DNA of 53,231 bases from Sphingobacterium sp. UBA7855 (GCA_002500745.1 DLST01000009.1:1-53231); one strand, 5' to 3'; shown: positions 7,656 to 16,911, numbered from the stretch's first letter. Notes: generated by a model not told the origin, from the letters alone. Numbers and translations are program-made.

Positions 7656-8948
7656 TTACATTTCCTTTAAACTCACCTCTTTCTTTTCACCATCTTTTTC
7701 GATGGTAATACGTTTTTCGATATTAGCCTTATCGACATAGGATGATCTTGCCGTACCATAATTTGTGGTGGAACCTGTATAGCCCCAATAATTGTAATAA
7801 TTAGTATAACCTGATACGTATGAATAGTTGTAAGAATTGGTGAAATCGAAGCTTGCCATGATCACGTAACTACCAGGCATCAGATCTGTAAATTCGAAAT
7901 GTCCTTCATCGTCGTATACCTTTGCTTTTTTAACGGCATAACCGAAATCAGGATCTAATGGCACTTCCTGAACCTTCTTCTGTTTTCGTATCTTTTTATT
8001 GACTTCCAGCCATTCTTCGTAATAAGGAGAGTTGGCGAAGAGTGCGATTTCTGTACCTTTGGGAGCATACTGCTTTTTTGCGGTATTGACGAGACCACCA
8101 AGTTTTTTTCCAGAGCTAGACCTTGCGTAAGCCGTCCCGATGATAACACTATTCCCTTGGGCTATCTGCTGGGCAGCTTGTTCTTTGTTGAATCTATTTT
8201 TAATAGGTTGATAGTCCAGCTCTTCGTTTACTGTAATTTCCCATTTTCCGTTACCCATGGACATCTCACGTTGCCATAACCGTCGATCTTTCTTATCGAC
8301 AACGTAATTGTAGATGGCACCGGTACTCTCTTCCAAAAGTGTAACTAGCCAACTGTCGTGCTTGCCCGTTTTGGGGGAACCATAACTGTAGCTTTTTACT
8401 TCCTTGATTGTGTAGTCTTCAACGAAAATGTCTGAATTACTATTGTAGTAGAATTGTGGGATGCGCGCTTTATAACCGAGATCTAAAGGGAGTGTTAAAA
8501 TCAGGTGATCCATCCAATTAAAATCTACAAATGGCTGAGTCGGATTTAAGCTAATCTTTTTATCTTTTTTAGTTTTCTTCGAATAATAATTACCTGTAAT
8601 TGTTTCGCCAAAGCTGAGGTTTAGTTTTGTTTCCTTTCCGTCGCTGGAATAGCTTATAGGTTTAAGCGTTTTTGCATCGGCAACAGTGGTTCGCATCGAT
8701 GTCCATGCATTATCCTTTGGAATATAGGTATTGGTTAAAGTCAGCTGATTATTAGCGGCGATAATGTTGTAGGTCAATGACCCTTGTTTATCCCAGTTGT
8801 TATCTTTGACATAATAGACAGTGTACAGCGATTTTTCTGGTTTAATATAGTTGGTGTTGATATCTCGACTCCCCGGTGTGACGGTTTTCTGACAAACGCC
8901 AACAGCAGGAAGTAAACCTACACTTAAAACAAAGGCATATATTTTCAT
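7656..8948 (-). CDS. Exported DUF3108-like protein of unknown function
   Basis: 430 aa from ATG 8948, which gives a clean signal peptide MKIYAFVLSVGLLPAVGVCQ; upstream ATG (8960) and TTG starts are possible. The region from SLYTVYYVKDNNWDKQGSL onward, with repeated beta strands and a PFVDFNWMDHLILTLPLDLG block, resembles the DUF3108 lipid-binding-like beta barrel fold. The C-terminal 90 residues are unusual: DEGHFEFTDLMPGSYVIMAS is a carboxypeptidase-regulatory-type strand pair, followed by a Tyr/Asn/Ser-rich stretch (NYSYVSGYTNYYNYWGY). Likely periplasmic or surface-exposed. Function unknown. Confidence 0.75.
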   Translation of the reverse strand: MKIYAFVLSVGLLPAVGVCQKTVTPGSRDINTNYIKPEKSLYTVYYVKDNNWDKQGSLTYNIIAANNQLTLTNTYIPKDNAWTSMRTTVADAKTLKPISYSSDGKETKLNLSFGETITGNYYSKKTKKDKKISLNPTQPFVDFNWMDHLILTLPLDLGYKARIPQFYYNSNSDIFVEDYTIKEVKSYSYGSPKTGKHDSWLVTLLEESTGAIYNYVVDKKDRRLWQREMSMGNGKWEITVNEELDYQPIKNRFNKEQAAQQIAQGNSVIIGTAYARSSSGKKLGGLVNTAKKQYAPKGTEIALFANSPYYEEWLEVNKKIRKQKKVQEVPLDPDFGYAVKKAKVYDDEGHFEFTDLMPGSYVIMASFDFTNSYNYSYVSGYTNYYNYWGYTGSTTNYGTARSSYVDKANIEKRITIEKDGEKKEVSLKEM

Positions 8949-9205
8949 ATCTGTGATCATATTGTTAATGAAAAGCAAGCTGTTTTCTTATTCGATTTAT
9001 GTATCTAAGGTAATAAAAAACTTTTTGATTTTTTGTCACTGTCGATTCATTCAATGACTTACTTTTGCGCGGATTTTAGGGAATATAGTCATGCCAACGA
9101 TTTATCGCTTAGTGTTGTTCTAATTTTAAAGGAATTGCTTTTTGTAAAATTGATATTCCGTTATTGGCGTATTTTTTATTGTTGCATAAGTGTAAGATAT
9201 AGTAT

Positions 9206-9415
9206 ATGGAGAAACAACAAATCACGACGAAAAAAATAGAAGAATGGATTGCGGAGGGCTATGACATTCTTCAGGATGGAGAGTTAATTAAAGTTGAAGG
9301 TGATATACCCGAATTTTTGAAGCAAGTCTCGGAAGATACAGCGGATACAGCACCTAAAACTTATTTATTGAAAGAGCTACTAACTTGGCCGGAGGAAGAG
9401 CTCAAAAAAATATAA
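9206..9415 (+). CDS. Small acidic hypothetical protein
   Basis: 69 aa, ATG start, rich in Glu and Lys. No signal peptide or membrane segment. It starts MEKQQITTKKIEEWIAEGYD and ends KELLTWPEEELKKI, so mostly helical and soluble. I recognise no family. It stands alone between the minus-strand DUF3108-like gene and the P-type ATPase gene 183 bp downstream. Coding-like composition supports it as real; the overlapping ORF just upstream (from 9033) looks spurious. Confidence 0.6.
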   Translation: MEKQQITTKKIEEWIAEGYDILQDGELIKVEGDIPEFLKQVSEDTADTAPKTYLLKELLTWPEEELKKI

Positions 9416-9598
9416 ATAAGGTTAAACGGTGCGTTATTTTGAGTTTCTTGGTGTTTTGCGTTCCTTGAAAACCAATTGAATATGTGTTATATTGCTAAAA
9501 ACCGTGAATTAGCGTGATAGAATACCTGACCAGTAGTAGATTTGACCGGTTTAAAATCGGAATTATTTATTATATTTAGGTAACCTAGTTAATTCGAT

Positions 9599-12118
9599 AT
9601 GTCATATCCTATTCCTGAAAATTTGAAAGGTCTTTCTGCAAGCGAGGTTGCGGCTGCTCGATATCAATATGGTTGGAATCAATTGAGCGAAAACCATAAA
9701 AGTACCTGGTTTGAACTACTTGTTGGCATTTTGAAGGAGCCGATGTTGATTCTTTTGATCGTTATCTCCATGATTTATATGCTTGTAGGGAATTATGGAG
9801 AGGCGGTATTTATGTTTGCTGCTATTGTTGCAGTCACAACAATTTCGTTTTATCAAGATAACCGAAGTAAGAGGGCTTTAGAGGAATTAGAAAAGCTAAA
9901 TGAACCATTAAGTACTGTCATTCGTGATGGTAAGGTTATTGAAATCCCGACTCATGAGATTGTTGTAGGGGATCTTTGTATTACCGAAGAAGGACGTATT
10001 ATAAACGCAGACGGCCATATTTTACATAGTAACGATTTTTCTGTTAATGAATCTTCTTTGACAGGAGAGAGCTTTTCCGTATTTAAGGATAATAAATCCG
10101 AAGATAACATGGTGTATGGCGGAACCGTTACAGTTTCTGGCCTTGCAGTATTTGAAGTTACAAAAATTGGCAAAGCGACGCGTGTTGGAAAGATAGGCGA
10201 GTCTATAAGCAGCATCAAAGAAGAGATTTCACCATTGCAGTTGCAAATTCAAAAGTTTGTAAAAGCAATGGCCGTTATTGGTATCGTAATTTTTTTGTTT
10301 GTATGTGTATATAGTTTTATTAAGAGTGGCAATTTTGTTGCAAGCTTACTAAATGGGCTTACTTTGGCTATGTCAGTACTACCTGAAGAGATTCCTGTTG
10401 CATTCACCACATTTATGGCACTGGGTGCTTGGAAACTTATGCGTCAAGGAATTATAATCAAAAGAAGCAGTATTGTTGAGACGTTGGGTAGCACCACAGT
10501 AATTTGTACGGATAAGACGGGAACCATTACCCAAAATTCAATGCAGTTAAAATACCTGTATAACTACGCTAGTGATTCCTCGTATAAACAAGAAGAGTTT
10601 GGCGATCCAGTGCTGAGTGAACTTATCGATTACACTATGTGGAGTAGTGAGCCTGTGCCCTTTGATCCGATGGAAATTACATTGCATAACATATACGAAA
10701 AAACGCAGCATCCGGACCTTAGAAATGGATTCAGGCTATTTCATGAATATCCCCTGGAAGGCAAGCCGCCGATGATGACCCATCTTTTCGAAAATGGCCA
10801 TAGAGAAAGGATTATTGCGGCTAAGGGCGCTCCTGAAGCTATTCTAAGCGTTTCAAGGCTTCCCGAACATGAGAAGAATAAAATTAGAGGTATTGTTAAA
10901 TCCTATGGAGAGCAGGGGTTTCGTCTATTGGGCGTGGGCAAGGCGAACTTCGAAGGCGATAATTTTCCTAAAAGGCAACAGGATTTTGCGTTTGAATTTT
11001 TAGGACTGACCGTGTTTTATGATCCACCTAAGAAAGATATTGATAAAGTCTTCGAGCATATCTATGCGGCGGGGATTAAAGTTAAAGTAATAACTGGTGA
11101 TAATGCTGATACCACGAAGGCAATAGCGGCTCAGGCTGGAATTATTAGCTCAGCTCCGCCAGTCAATGGCAGCGAAATAGTGAGCCGGTCGGAAGATGAA
11201 ATGATCGCATTAGCGGAGCAGACAACCTTATTTACGAGAATGTTCCCAGATGCTAAATTGGCCGTTGTAAATGTCCTGAAAAAGAAGGGTGAAGTCGTTG
11301 CTATGCTTGGCGATGGCGTCAATGACGGACCGGCGTTGAAAGCCGCTCATATCGGAGTGGCTATGGGGGATAAAGGTACTGAAATTGCAAAATCATCTGC
11401 AGCATTAATTATCACGAATGATGATTTAGAAAAGTTGACCATCGGTATAGCCGCCGGAAGAAGAATTTACGCAAACATCAAGAAGGCCGTTCAGTATATC
11501 ATTTCTATTCATATCCCCATTATTTTAACCGTATCGCTCCCATTGTTTTTGGGTTGGGTATTTCCGCAGATTTTTAGCCCCGTTCATGTGATTTTTCTTG
11601 AGTTAGTGATGGGGCCTACTTGTTCGATTGTCTATGAAAACGAACCTATTGAAAAGGACACCATGAAACGCCCTCCCAGGGCGATGAGCGATACCTTTCT
11701 GAGTATCAAGGAGCTTGGTATAAGCATTGTTCAAGGGATTGTCATTACGATAGGCATTCTATTTATTTACCAACTTGCTGTTCAGCAGGGTAATACGGAA
11801 GAGAAAACCAGAGCAATGGTGTTTTCAACTTTAATATTTGCGAATATTTTTCTGAGTTATGCAAACAGATCTTTCCACTATAGTATCCTAGAAAGTTTTA
11901 AAAATCGAAATTTGTTGTTGTTGGGAATTTCGATCGCTGTGCTCTTATTTTTGGCTGCGATACTATATGTAGCACCCGTGGCCGACTTTTTTAACGTAAC
12001 AGCGCTGAACGGATATGAATTAGGCATAACCTTCGCCGTTGCCGCTGTATCTGTACTATGGTTCGAGGTTTATAAAATGTTCAGAAGAATAGCCCATCAA
12101 AAAGTCGAGCGTAAATGA
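9599..12118 (+). CDS. Cation-translocating P-type ATPase (P2-like)
   Basis: 839 aa inner-membrane ion pump. Order: short N-terminal cation-ATPase domain (SASEVAAARYQYGWNQLS), TM pair about 42-83, actuator domain with LTGES (154-158), M3/M4 about 220-275 with VLPEEIPVAF (P262), phosphorylation site ICTDKTGTIT with Asp305, nucleotide-binding domain, hinge GDGVNDGPALK (571 on), then six C-terminal TM segments. M6 reads ELVMGPTCSIVYENEP (668 on), without the Asp present in SERCA M6, so Ca2+ should not be assumed; metal or proton specificity is unresolved. No CPx motif, hence not a soft-metal P1B pump. Monocistronic, with no regulator adjacent. Confidence 0.93.
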   Translation: MSYPIPENLKGLSASEVAAARYQYGWNQLSENHKSTWFELLVGILKEPMLILLIVISMIYMLVGNYGEAVFMFAAIVAVTTISFYQDNRSKRALEELEKLNEPLSTVIRDGKVIEIPTHEIVVGDLCITEEGRIINADGHILHSNDFSVNESSLTGESFSVFKDNKSEDNMVYGGTVTVSGLAVFEVTKIGKATRVGKIGESISSIKEEISPLQLQIQKFVKAMAVIGIVIFLFVCVYSFIKSGNFVASLLNGLTLAMSVLPEEIPVAFTTFMALGAWKLMRQGIIIKRSSIVETLGSTTVICTDKTGTITQNSMQLKYLYNYASDSSYKQEEFGDPVLSELIDYTMWSSEPVPFDPMEITLHNIYEKTQHPDLRNGFRLFHEYPLEGKPPMMTHLFENGHRERIIAAKGAPEAILSVSRLPEHEKNKIRGIVKSYGEQGFRLLGVGKANFEGDNFPKRQQDFAFEFLGLTVFYDPPKKDIDKVFEHIYAAGIKVKVITGDNADTTKAIAAQAGIISSAPPVNGSEIVSRSEDEMIALAEQTTLFTRMFPDAKLAVVNVLKKKGEVVAMLGDGVNDGPALKAAHIGVAMGDKGTEIAKSSAALIITNDDLEKLTIGIAAGRRIYANIKKAVQYIISIHIPIILTVSLPLFLGWVFPQIFSPVHVIFLELVMGPTCSIVYENEPIEKDTMKRPPRAMSDTFLSIKELGISIVQGIVITIGILFIYQLAVQQGNTEEKTRAMVFSTLIFANIFLSYANRSFHYSILESFKNRNLLLLGISIAVLLFLAAILYVAPVADFFNVTALNGYELGITFAVAAVSVLWFEVYKMFRRIAHQKVERK

Positions 12119-12169
12119 ACGTAAATATAATTTTGGCATCGAAAAGAAGGCTTAATCAAATTGGGAATA

Positions 12170-13108
12170 TTACTGAATAAATTTTGAAGTGATTCCTCTC
12201 TTTTTGACATAGAAATTCAGCGCTCGCCCTGCTTCAGTTGGGCGATCTGTACTCAATATATCGGCACCTCGGTCAATAAATCCTGCATAAACTTGAATAC
12301 CTTTTTTGTCTGCTTGTTTGTCCAAATTACCAAGTGTGCCCAGTATACACATGATACCGTGATCGTGAAGTATCTTTGTCAACTGAGGCTCCGCTTCTCG
12401 CGTTCCTACAAAGGCTAATAGTCGATTGTCTGGAATATCTTTTTCATTAAGCCTGGCAAGATCGTTCAAGGTATTAATAGAAGCCGAAATCATTAAGTCG
12501 CCAGCGAGACTATGGACTTTGGCTGCTTGGTTAGCGCTGTAGGTAATGATGACCACACTAGATTCTGCGCGTTGCTTACGAATAGCATGAATAACAACTT
12601 CATAAGGAACATCATTTTTTATATCTAAGGTGAAAATTGCCTTATCTTTTCCCCAAGATAGCGCTTCTTCCAGCGTTGGGATCTGATATGGTGTTATTTT
12701 TTTATTATTATCCAATAGACGTAGCTGCTTGAGTTCCGACAAGGTGCTGGCGCTTACAGGTCCTCTGCCCGTCGTTGTACGGTTTAACGTATTGTCATGC
12801 ATTAATACCAATGCTGAATCTTTGCTCATGCGTACGTCACACTCGATAATGACTGGCTGCAGGCTCGCATTATAAGAAAATGTTTCGATAGCATTCTCGG
12901 GGTATCCAGATGTCGGGCCGCCGCGATGCAAACTGACCAAAGGATAGCGATTATCGTCGTAGGTCAAAAACTGATACAGATCCTCCACATTTTGGAGCTG
13001 TATACGTTTGCCCACTGGCAAGCCATCCGTATTGGCTCCATGCTGAAAGCAACTGCTTAATACCAGACAGATCGATAAGAGGAAATAGTGGGCGATACGA
13101 GAATTCAT
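12170..13108 (-). CDS. Glycerophosphodiester phosphodiesterase family lipoprotein
   Basis: 312 aa. Lipoprotein signal with lipobox LVLSSC (Cys near 20), so probably anchored in the periplasm. The GDPD TIM-barrel motifs are present: VSLHRGG, YPENAIETF, IECDVRMSKD and MHDNTLNRTT, supplying the catalytic His pair and metal-binding Glu/Asp. Ends with DILSTDRPTEAGRAL, also typical. It would release glycerol-3-phosphate from glycerophosphodiesters. It is the last gene of a tight minus-strand cluster, its ATG only 3 bp after aroK, so it is probably co-transcribed. Confidence 0.9.
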   Translation of the reverse strand: MNSRIAHYFLLSICLVLSSCFQHGANTDGLPVGKRIQLQNVEDLYQFLTYDDNRYPLVSLHRGGPTSGYPENAIETFSYNASLQPVIIECDVRMSKDSALVLMHDNTLNRTTTGRGPVSASTLSELKQLRLLDNNKKITPYQIPTLEEALSWGKDKAIFTLDIKNDVPYEVVIHAIRKQRAESSVVIITYSANQAAKVHSLAGDLMISASINTLNDLARLNEKDIPDNRLLAFVGTREAEPQLTKILHDHGIMCILGTLGNLDKQADKKGIQVYAGFIDRGADILSTDRPTEAGRALNFYVKKRGITSKFIQ

Positions 13109-13111
13109 TGT

Positions 13112-13627
13112 TTATTTATTGTGCTCAATAATCAGATCGGCCAGTTCTTCGACACTGGTATTTAATTGATCGATTGTTAAGTGGGCCTGTGTATAATGAG
13201 GCTCTCTTTCGATCAGTTTTTCTTCAATAAATATGCGGAGTTCTTCAGGTGATTTTCCGATCAGAATTGGTCTTTTGTGAAGTTTTGACTGCGAAAGCCT
13301 GTCAAATAGTGCTTTGGGAGACATTTGTAAATACACGGCATAACCATTTGCCTTAATCCAATCCATATTGTCGAAGAAACAAGGTGCACCGCCCCCTGTT
13401 GAGATTACAGCGGCTCTCTCCGCAAATTTACGCAATTGCTCGCGTTCCAACGCTCGAAATGCATCTTCGCCATATTGGGCGAAATATTCAGTAATACTCA
13501 TACCGATTTGCTTGACGATCTCCTCATCTGTATCTATAAATGGCAGTGCTAATTTACTGGCAAGTTTTTTACCAAGTGTAGTTTTTCCACTTCCCATATA
13601 ACCAATCAAAAATATAGGTTTAGGCAT
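13112..13627 (-). CDS. aroK: Shikimate kinase
   Basis: 171 aa. Phosphorylates shikimate at the 3-position with ATP in chorismate synthesis. Walker A GYMGSGKTT (residues 9-17) follows an N-terminal beta strand. PFIDTDEEIVKQIGMSITEY carries the substrate-binding Asp. The shikimate-binding Arg lies in the FRALEREQL region, VISTGGGAPC supplies the Gly-rich loop, and the lid contains LHKRPIL. ATG start, 5 bp after the DoxX-type gene. It is the only aromatic-amino-acid gene seen in the window. Confidence 0.96.
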   Translation of the reverse strand: MPKPIFLIGYMGSGKTTLGKKLASKLALPFIDTDEEIVKQIGMSITEYFAQYGEDAFRALEREQLRKFAERAAVISTGGGAPCFFDNMDWIKANGYAVYLQMSPKALFDRLSQSKLHKRPILIGKSPEELRIFIEEKLIEREPHYTQAHLTIDQLNTSVEELADLIIEHNK

Positions 13628-13632
13628 AGGTA

Positions 13633-14817
13633 TTATTTGTCTTTACTTAGAAATTCATCTTCTATTGATTTGGCATCCGGGAAATTATTATAATGCCATT
13701 TTCCGATTACGTTTCCTCCTTTTAAGAGTAGTACGCCCGGATTTGCTCTGACCATACTTTTTAAAGGAACTAGATCGGCGTAGAATATCTCCGCGATTAA
13801 TTGCATTTTATCACTCAGATATTGAGCATCTTTCGATGCTGACGCGGTTAATAAGACGACACGGAGTCCGTTATAATCTTTTGTTAATTGGATAGCTGCT
13901 TGATTGATCTTTTGAATGGCATCAATATTGGCCGTCGATAGATCTTTTGCAACGATAATAAGATTGTAGTAAGGATTAGCAATGATTTCTTGTGTGTGAT
14001 CAGCTCCGTCTGCATCAGTGATTAAAAGATCTGGAATAGGAATATCATACCCCTTTTTGACTAATTTACTCTCAGGTTCACCTATAATTTCCCATGATTC
14101 ATCTTCCCATAGTTTATCAGCCATATAAGTTTTGTCGTTGACCTTTTTAGTTTCGCCTGTCTTTCTATTTTTCATGGTATAGATTTGCTCAAACAGATCA
14201 CCTTGTTTGCCTTCTGGCAATACCATTAACGAAGGTAAATTATTGCCAACCTTATAGGGTAAAAAATCAATAAATGGGAGATAGTTTACTGTATAAATGC
14301 CGATACCTAAGGAGATAACCGCTGTAATTAGTGTAGCAACAAACTGATTGCCTGATCCCTTGATAATAGATCGCAACTGTTTTCGGTTAAAAAATATTAC
14401 TAGAATCAACGCTAGCAGCACGAGGTCTTTGGAAAATGATTGCCAAGGCGTGAGCGGGATTGCATCTCCAAAGCAGCCACAGGATGTCACAACCTCAAAA
14501 AAAGCCGAATAGAAGGTTAAAAAGGTGAAAAATAGGATCAGCAGGAGTAGCCCCCAAGCAACTGTATTGGCATACACCCCCAGTAACAATAGTGCTCCTA
14601 ATAAAATTTCAAAACCACAGATCACGACAGCGATTGCGGTAGCATACTCATTAAAAGCTGTGAGATGAAACACCTCAAAGTATTCCTGGAGCTTATAGCC
14701 AAACCCTGTCGGGTCATTGGCTTTTATAAAACCTGAGAATATGAATAGAAGTCCGGTAAAAATTCGGCAAAACCCTAATAGGTAATTTGTTTTGTTGCGC
14801 TGCTGTGTCAATGTCAT
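13633..14817 (-). CDS. DoxX-like membrane protein of the BT_3928 type
   Basis: 394 aa. Four TM helices in the first 140 residues form a DoxX/MauE-like domain (GFCRIFTGLLFIFSGFIKA, with FEVVTSCGCFGDAIPLT between TM3 and TM4). A fifth TM near 165-185 leads into a soluble C-terminal part of about 210 residues that looks thioredoxin-like (DLSTANIDAIQKINQAAIQL, ... NPGVLLLKGGNVIGKWHYNN). The SCGCFGD loop resembles MauE-like membrane partners in disulphide chemistry, so a redox role in the envelope is plausible. Gaps are 7 bp to DUF1599 upstream and 5 bp to aroK downstream. Confidence 0.85.
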   Translation of the reverse strand: MTLTQQRNKTNYLLGFCRIFTGLLFIFSGFIKANDPTGFGYKLQEYFEVFHLTAFNEYATAIAVVICGFEILLGALLLLGVYANTVAWGLLLLILFFTFLTFYSAFFEVVTSCGCFGDAIPLTPWQSFSKDLVLLALILVIFFNRKQLRSIIKGSGNQFVATLITAVISLGIGIYTVNYLPFIDFLPYKVGNNLPSLMVLPEGKQGDLFEQIYTMKNRKTGETKKVNDKTYMADKLWEDESWEIIGEPESKLVKKGYDIPIPDLLITDADGADHTQEIIANPYYNLIIVAKDLSTANIDAIQKINQAAIQLTKDYNGLRVVLLTASASKDAQYLSDKMQLIAEIFYADLVPLKSMVRANPGVLLLKGGNVIGKWHYNNFPDAKSIEDEFLSKDK

Positions 14818-14824
14818 AATCCGG

Positions 14825-15367
14825 TTATTGTTGTGCTATCCCTAATTTAATCAATGCAAAAACTGCGTAATTGAGCATGTCCTGATAATTGGCATGTATA
14901 CCTTCAGAAACAAGCGTTTGTCCATCATTATCTTCGATTTGTTTCACTCGGTGTATTTTCATTAAGATCAGATCAGTCATGGATGATACTCGCAAATCGC
15001 GCCAAGCCTCACCGTAGTCATGATTTTTAGCGAGCATAAGATCTCTCGTTTCAGTGACCTTTTCGGTATATTTTTGGTTTACAAAGGTAGGATCCAAATT
15101 TTCCTCGCCGTCTTCTCCCAAATCAATTTGAATCATGGCCATAACACAATAATTTATGATACCAATGTATTCGTCAGTAATTCCCTCGCCTACTTTGGAA
15201 ACTTTTTTTATTTCTAGCGTACGTATACGCTGAGCTTTGATATAAATCTGATCTGTAATGGAAGATAGGCGCATAATTCGCCAAGCTGTTCCATAATCTT
15301 TTGTTTTTTTTATAAATAAATCCTGACAATGTTTGATCACATTGTTATATTCCTGAATGGTATCCAT
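14825..15367 (-). CDS. DUF1599 protein with two tandem repeats
   Basis: 180 aa, two copies of one domain. Copy 1 has KTKDYGTAWRIMRLSSITDQ and copy 2 KNHDYGEAWRDLRVSSMTDL. Each is followed by IYIKAQRIRTLE or ILMKIHRVKQIE and a YIGIINYCVMAMIQ or YQDMLNYAVFALIK helix. The conserved D-Y-G-x-A-W and Arg/Glu residues suggest a nucleotide- or metal-binding helical fold. Pfam has, to my memory, linked the family to nucleotide modification; function is unproven. First gene of the operon continuing into the DoxX-like gene, aroK and the GDPD gene. A TATATTTG -7 box lies 47 bp above its ATG. Confidence 0.9.
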   Translation of the reverse strand: MDTIQEYNNVIKHCQDLFIKKTKDYGTAWRIMRLSSITDQIYIKAQRIRTLEIKKVSKVGEGITDEYIGIINYCVMAMIQIDLGEDGEENLDPTFVNQKYTEKVTETRDLMLAKNHDYGEAWRDLRVSSMTDLILMKIHRVKQIEDNDGQTLVSEGIHANYQDMLNYAVFALIKLGIAQQ

Positions 15368-15413
15368 ATCGTTGATTGAAGAAGACTTGATGAGACAAGT
15401 TGTGATTACACTA

Positions 15414-15421
15414 CAAATATA
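15414..15421 (-). promoter_or_regulatory. -7 box of the DUF1599-aroK operon
   Basis: Exact TATATTTG on the minus strand, 47 bp upstream of the DUF1599 ATG. The only TTTG-like -33 candidate (CAAA at 15447-15450 on plus) is spaced 25 bp, longer than usual. Confidence 0.5.
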
Positions 15422-15657
15422 CTTAGAAAATAGTACTTCCGACGGTCAAATGAATGTACAATTTATGCTTTGTTGCTAAAATATAGATAATAATTTTGGA
15501 TATTACCACAATATAAAGTTCGCAGGGTAAAGCACTGGGCAATGCTCAAATACATAGTGTAGATTTTTGTTTTCCATTTTTCTAAAATGTTTAATTGGGA
15601 TAGGTTTTAATAGAGCGGATTAGTTTGCCAACTTTAGTTCATAAAAAATATAAATTC

Positions 15658-16455
15658 ATGGATTTTCAACAACCTGTTATTAGGGAAGTAAAGATCATCC
15701 GATATGTACAGCCATTTCGGGAGGGGGGGTCTTTACCGGCACTGGTCGATGCCGATGATGGCTTCAGTTATGTCATAAAATTTAGGGGTGCGGGGCAAGG
15801 GCGGAAGGCCCTCATTGCCGAGTTAATTGGCGGAGAGCTGGCAAGACTGTTAAAATTGCGCGTCCCCGAAATTGTGTTTGCTGATTTGGACGAGTCTTTT
15901 GGTCGGACAGAGCCTGATGAAGAAATTCAGGATCTACTTAAATTCAGTGTGGGTAAAAACCTCGGTTTACATTTTCTGAGCGGAGCCATTACATTCGATG
16001 CAAATGTTGACGTTATTGCCGCGGAAGAAGCGTCTAAGATTGTTTGGTTAGATTCACTCTTAATGAATGTTGACCGAACTGTTCGGAACACAAATATGCT
16101 GATATGGCACAAAGAACTTTGGTTAATAGATCATGGTGCTGCTTTATATTTCCATCACAGCTGGGATAACTGGGAGGAACAGTCGTTAAAGCCATTTGTT
16201 CAGATCAAGGATCACGTACTGTTAAAAAATGCCAGTAGGGTGGGAGAGATCGATGTGGAATATCGTTCACTTTTTACGGAGACGGTATTTCGTGACATAT
16301 TAGCCGTGGTACCGGATGAGTGGCTGGAAGATTCCGAACGTGAACTTTCGGCGGCGGATGCGCGAGAAGTATATGTTTCTTTCTTGAAACGCCGTGTAGC
16401 CAATTCATTCATTTTTGTAAAGCAAATTGAAGATGCCAGAAAAGACCTTATATGA
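15658..16455 (+). CDS. HipA-like (HipA_2 type) kinase-fold protein
   Basis: 265 aa from ATG 15658; an upstream TTG at 15625 is less likely. Kinase-like features can be read: Lys41 in FSYVIKFRG, Glu55 in ALIAELIGGELA, a catalytic-loop-like MNVDRTVRNTNML (Asp139, Asn146), and a metal-binding LWLIDHGAAL (Asp158). This matches the short HipA-related kinase family that is regularly neighboured by DUF3037. Classical HipA phosphorylates glutamyl-tRNA synthetase, but this one lacks the HipA N-terminal subdomain and no HipB antitoxin is adjacent. The next gene starts inside its 3' end, so the pair is translationally coupled. Confidence 0.8.
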   Translation: MDFQQPVIREVKIIRYVQPFREGGSLPALVDADDGFSYVIKFRGAGQGRKALIAELIGGELARLLKLRVPEIVFADLDESFGRTEPDEEIQDLLKFSVGKNLGLHFLSGAITFDANVDVIAAEEASKIVWLDSLLMNVDRTVRNTNMLIWHKELWLIDHGAALYFHHSWDNWEEQSLKPFVQIKDHVLLKNASRVGEIDVEYRSLFTETVFRDILAVVPDEWLEDSERELSAADAREVYVSFLKRRVANSFIFVKQIEDARKDLI

Positions 16456-16816
16456 GTACGCTGTGGTACGTTTGATACCACGGGTGGAGCGCGAGGAATT
16501 TATTAACGTCGGTATAGCTCTGTATTGTCGCAAGTACCGTTATGCGAAAATGATTTATTTTGTCAATGAACAGAAAGCGCGGTCTCTTTGTCCGGATATC
16601 GAATTGGAAATGATTGAAAATCATCTGTCTTCTTTCCAGCGAATCTGTCATGGGGAAAGAGGTGCCGGCAAACTTGCTGAGCTGGATATCACCGAACGTT
16701 TTCGTTGGTTGACAGCGAAGCGGAGTACCTTGATCCAATGTTCGGCTTCCCATCCTGGCTTGTGTGAAGATCCAGAAGTAACATTGAGAGCGTTGTTTGA
16801 GCGTTTGGTTCTTTAG
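16433..16816 (+). CDS. DUF3037 protein
   Basis: 127 aa from ATG 16433, overlapping the kinase gene by 23 bp. It starts MPEKTLYEYAVVRLIPRVER, then EEFINVGIALYCR, the core DUF3037 signature, with ERFRWLTAKRSTLIQCS later. Family function is unknown, but the fixed pairing with HipA_2-type kinases suggests it is a partner, substrate or inhibitor of the kinase. No membrane segment or signal. A possible start at TTG 16427 would add two residues. Confidence 0.87.
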   Translation: MPEKTLYEYAVVRLIPRVEREEFINVGIALYCRKYRYAKMIYFVNEQKARSLCPDIELEMIENHLSSFQRICHGERGAGKLAELDITERFRWLTAKRSTLIQCSASHPGLCEDPEVTLRALFERLVL

Positions 16817-16911
16817 GTCAAAGGATGTATTCCATTAGCGAGCGGATTTAAAGTGATGGTCAAAGCCGTTAAGTTTTTTAGTATAAGGCTTAATCTATAA
16901 ATATTGTATAG

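Noticed and set aside
9033..9239. 68-codon plus ORF before the small acidic protein
   Set aside because: Random-looking translation with several Cys/Trp, overlapping the better-supported gene at 9206.
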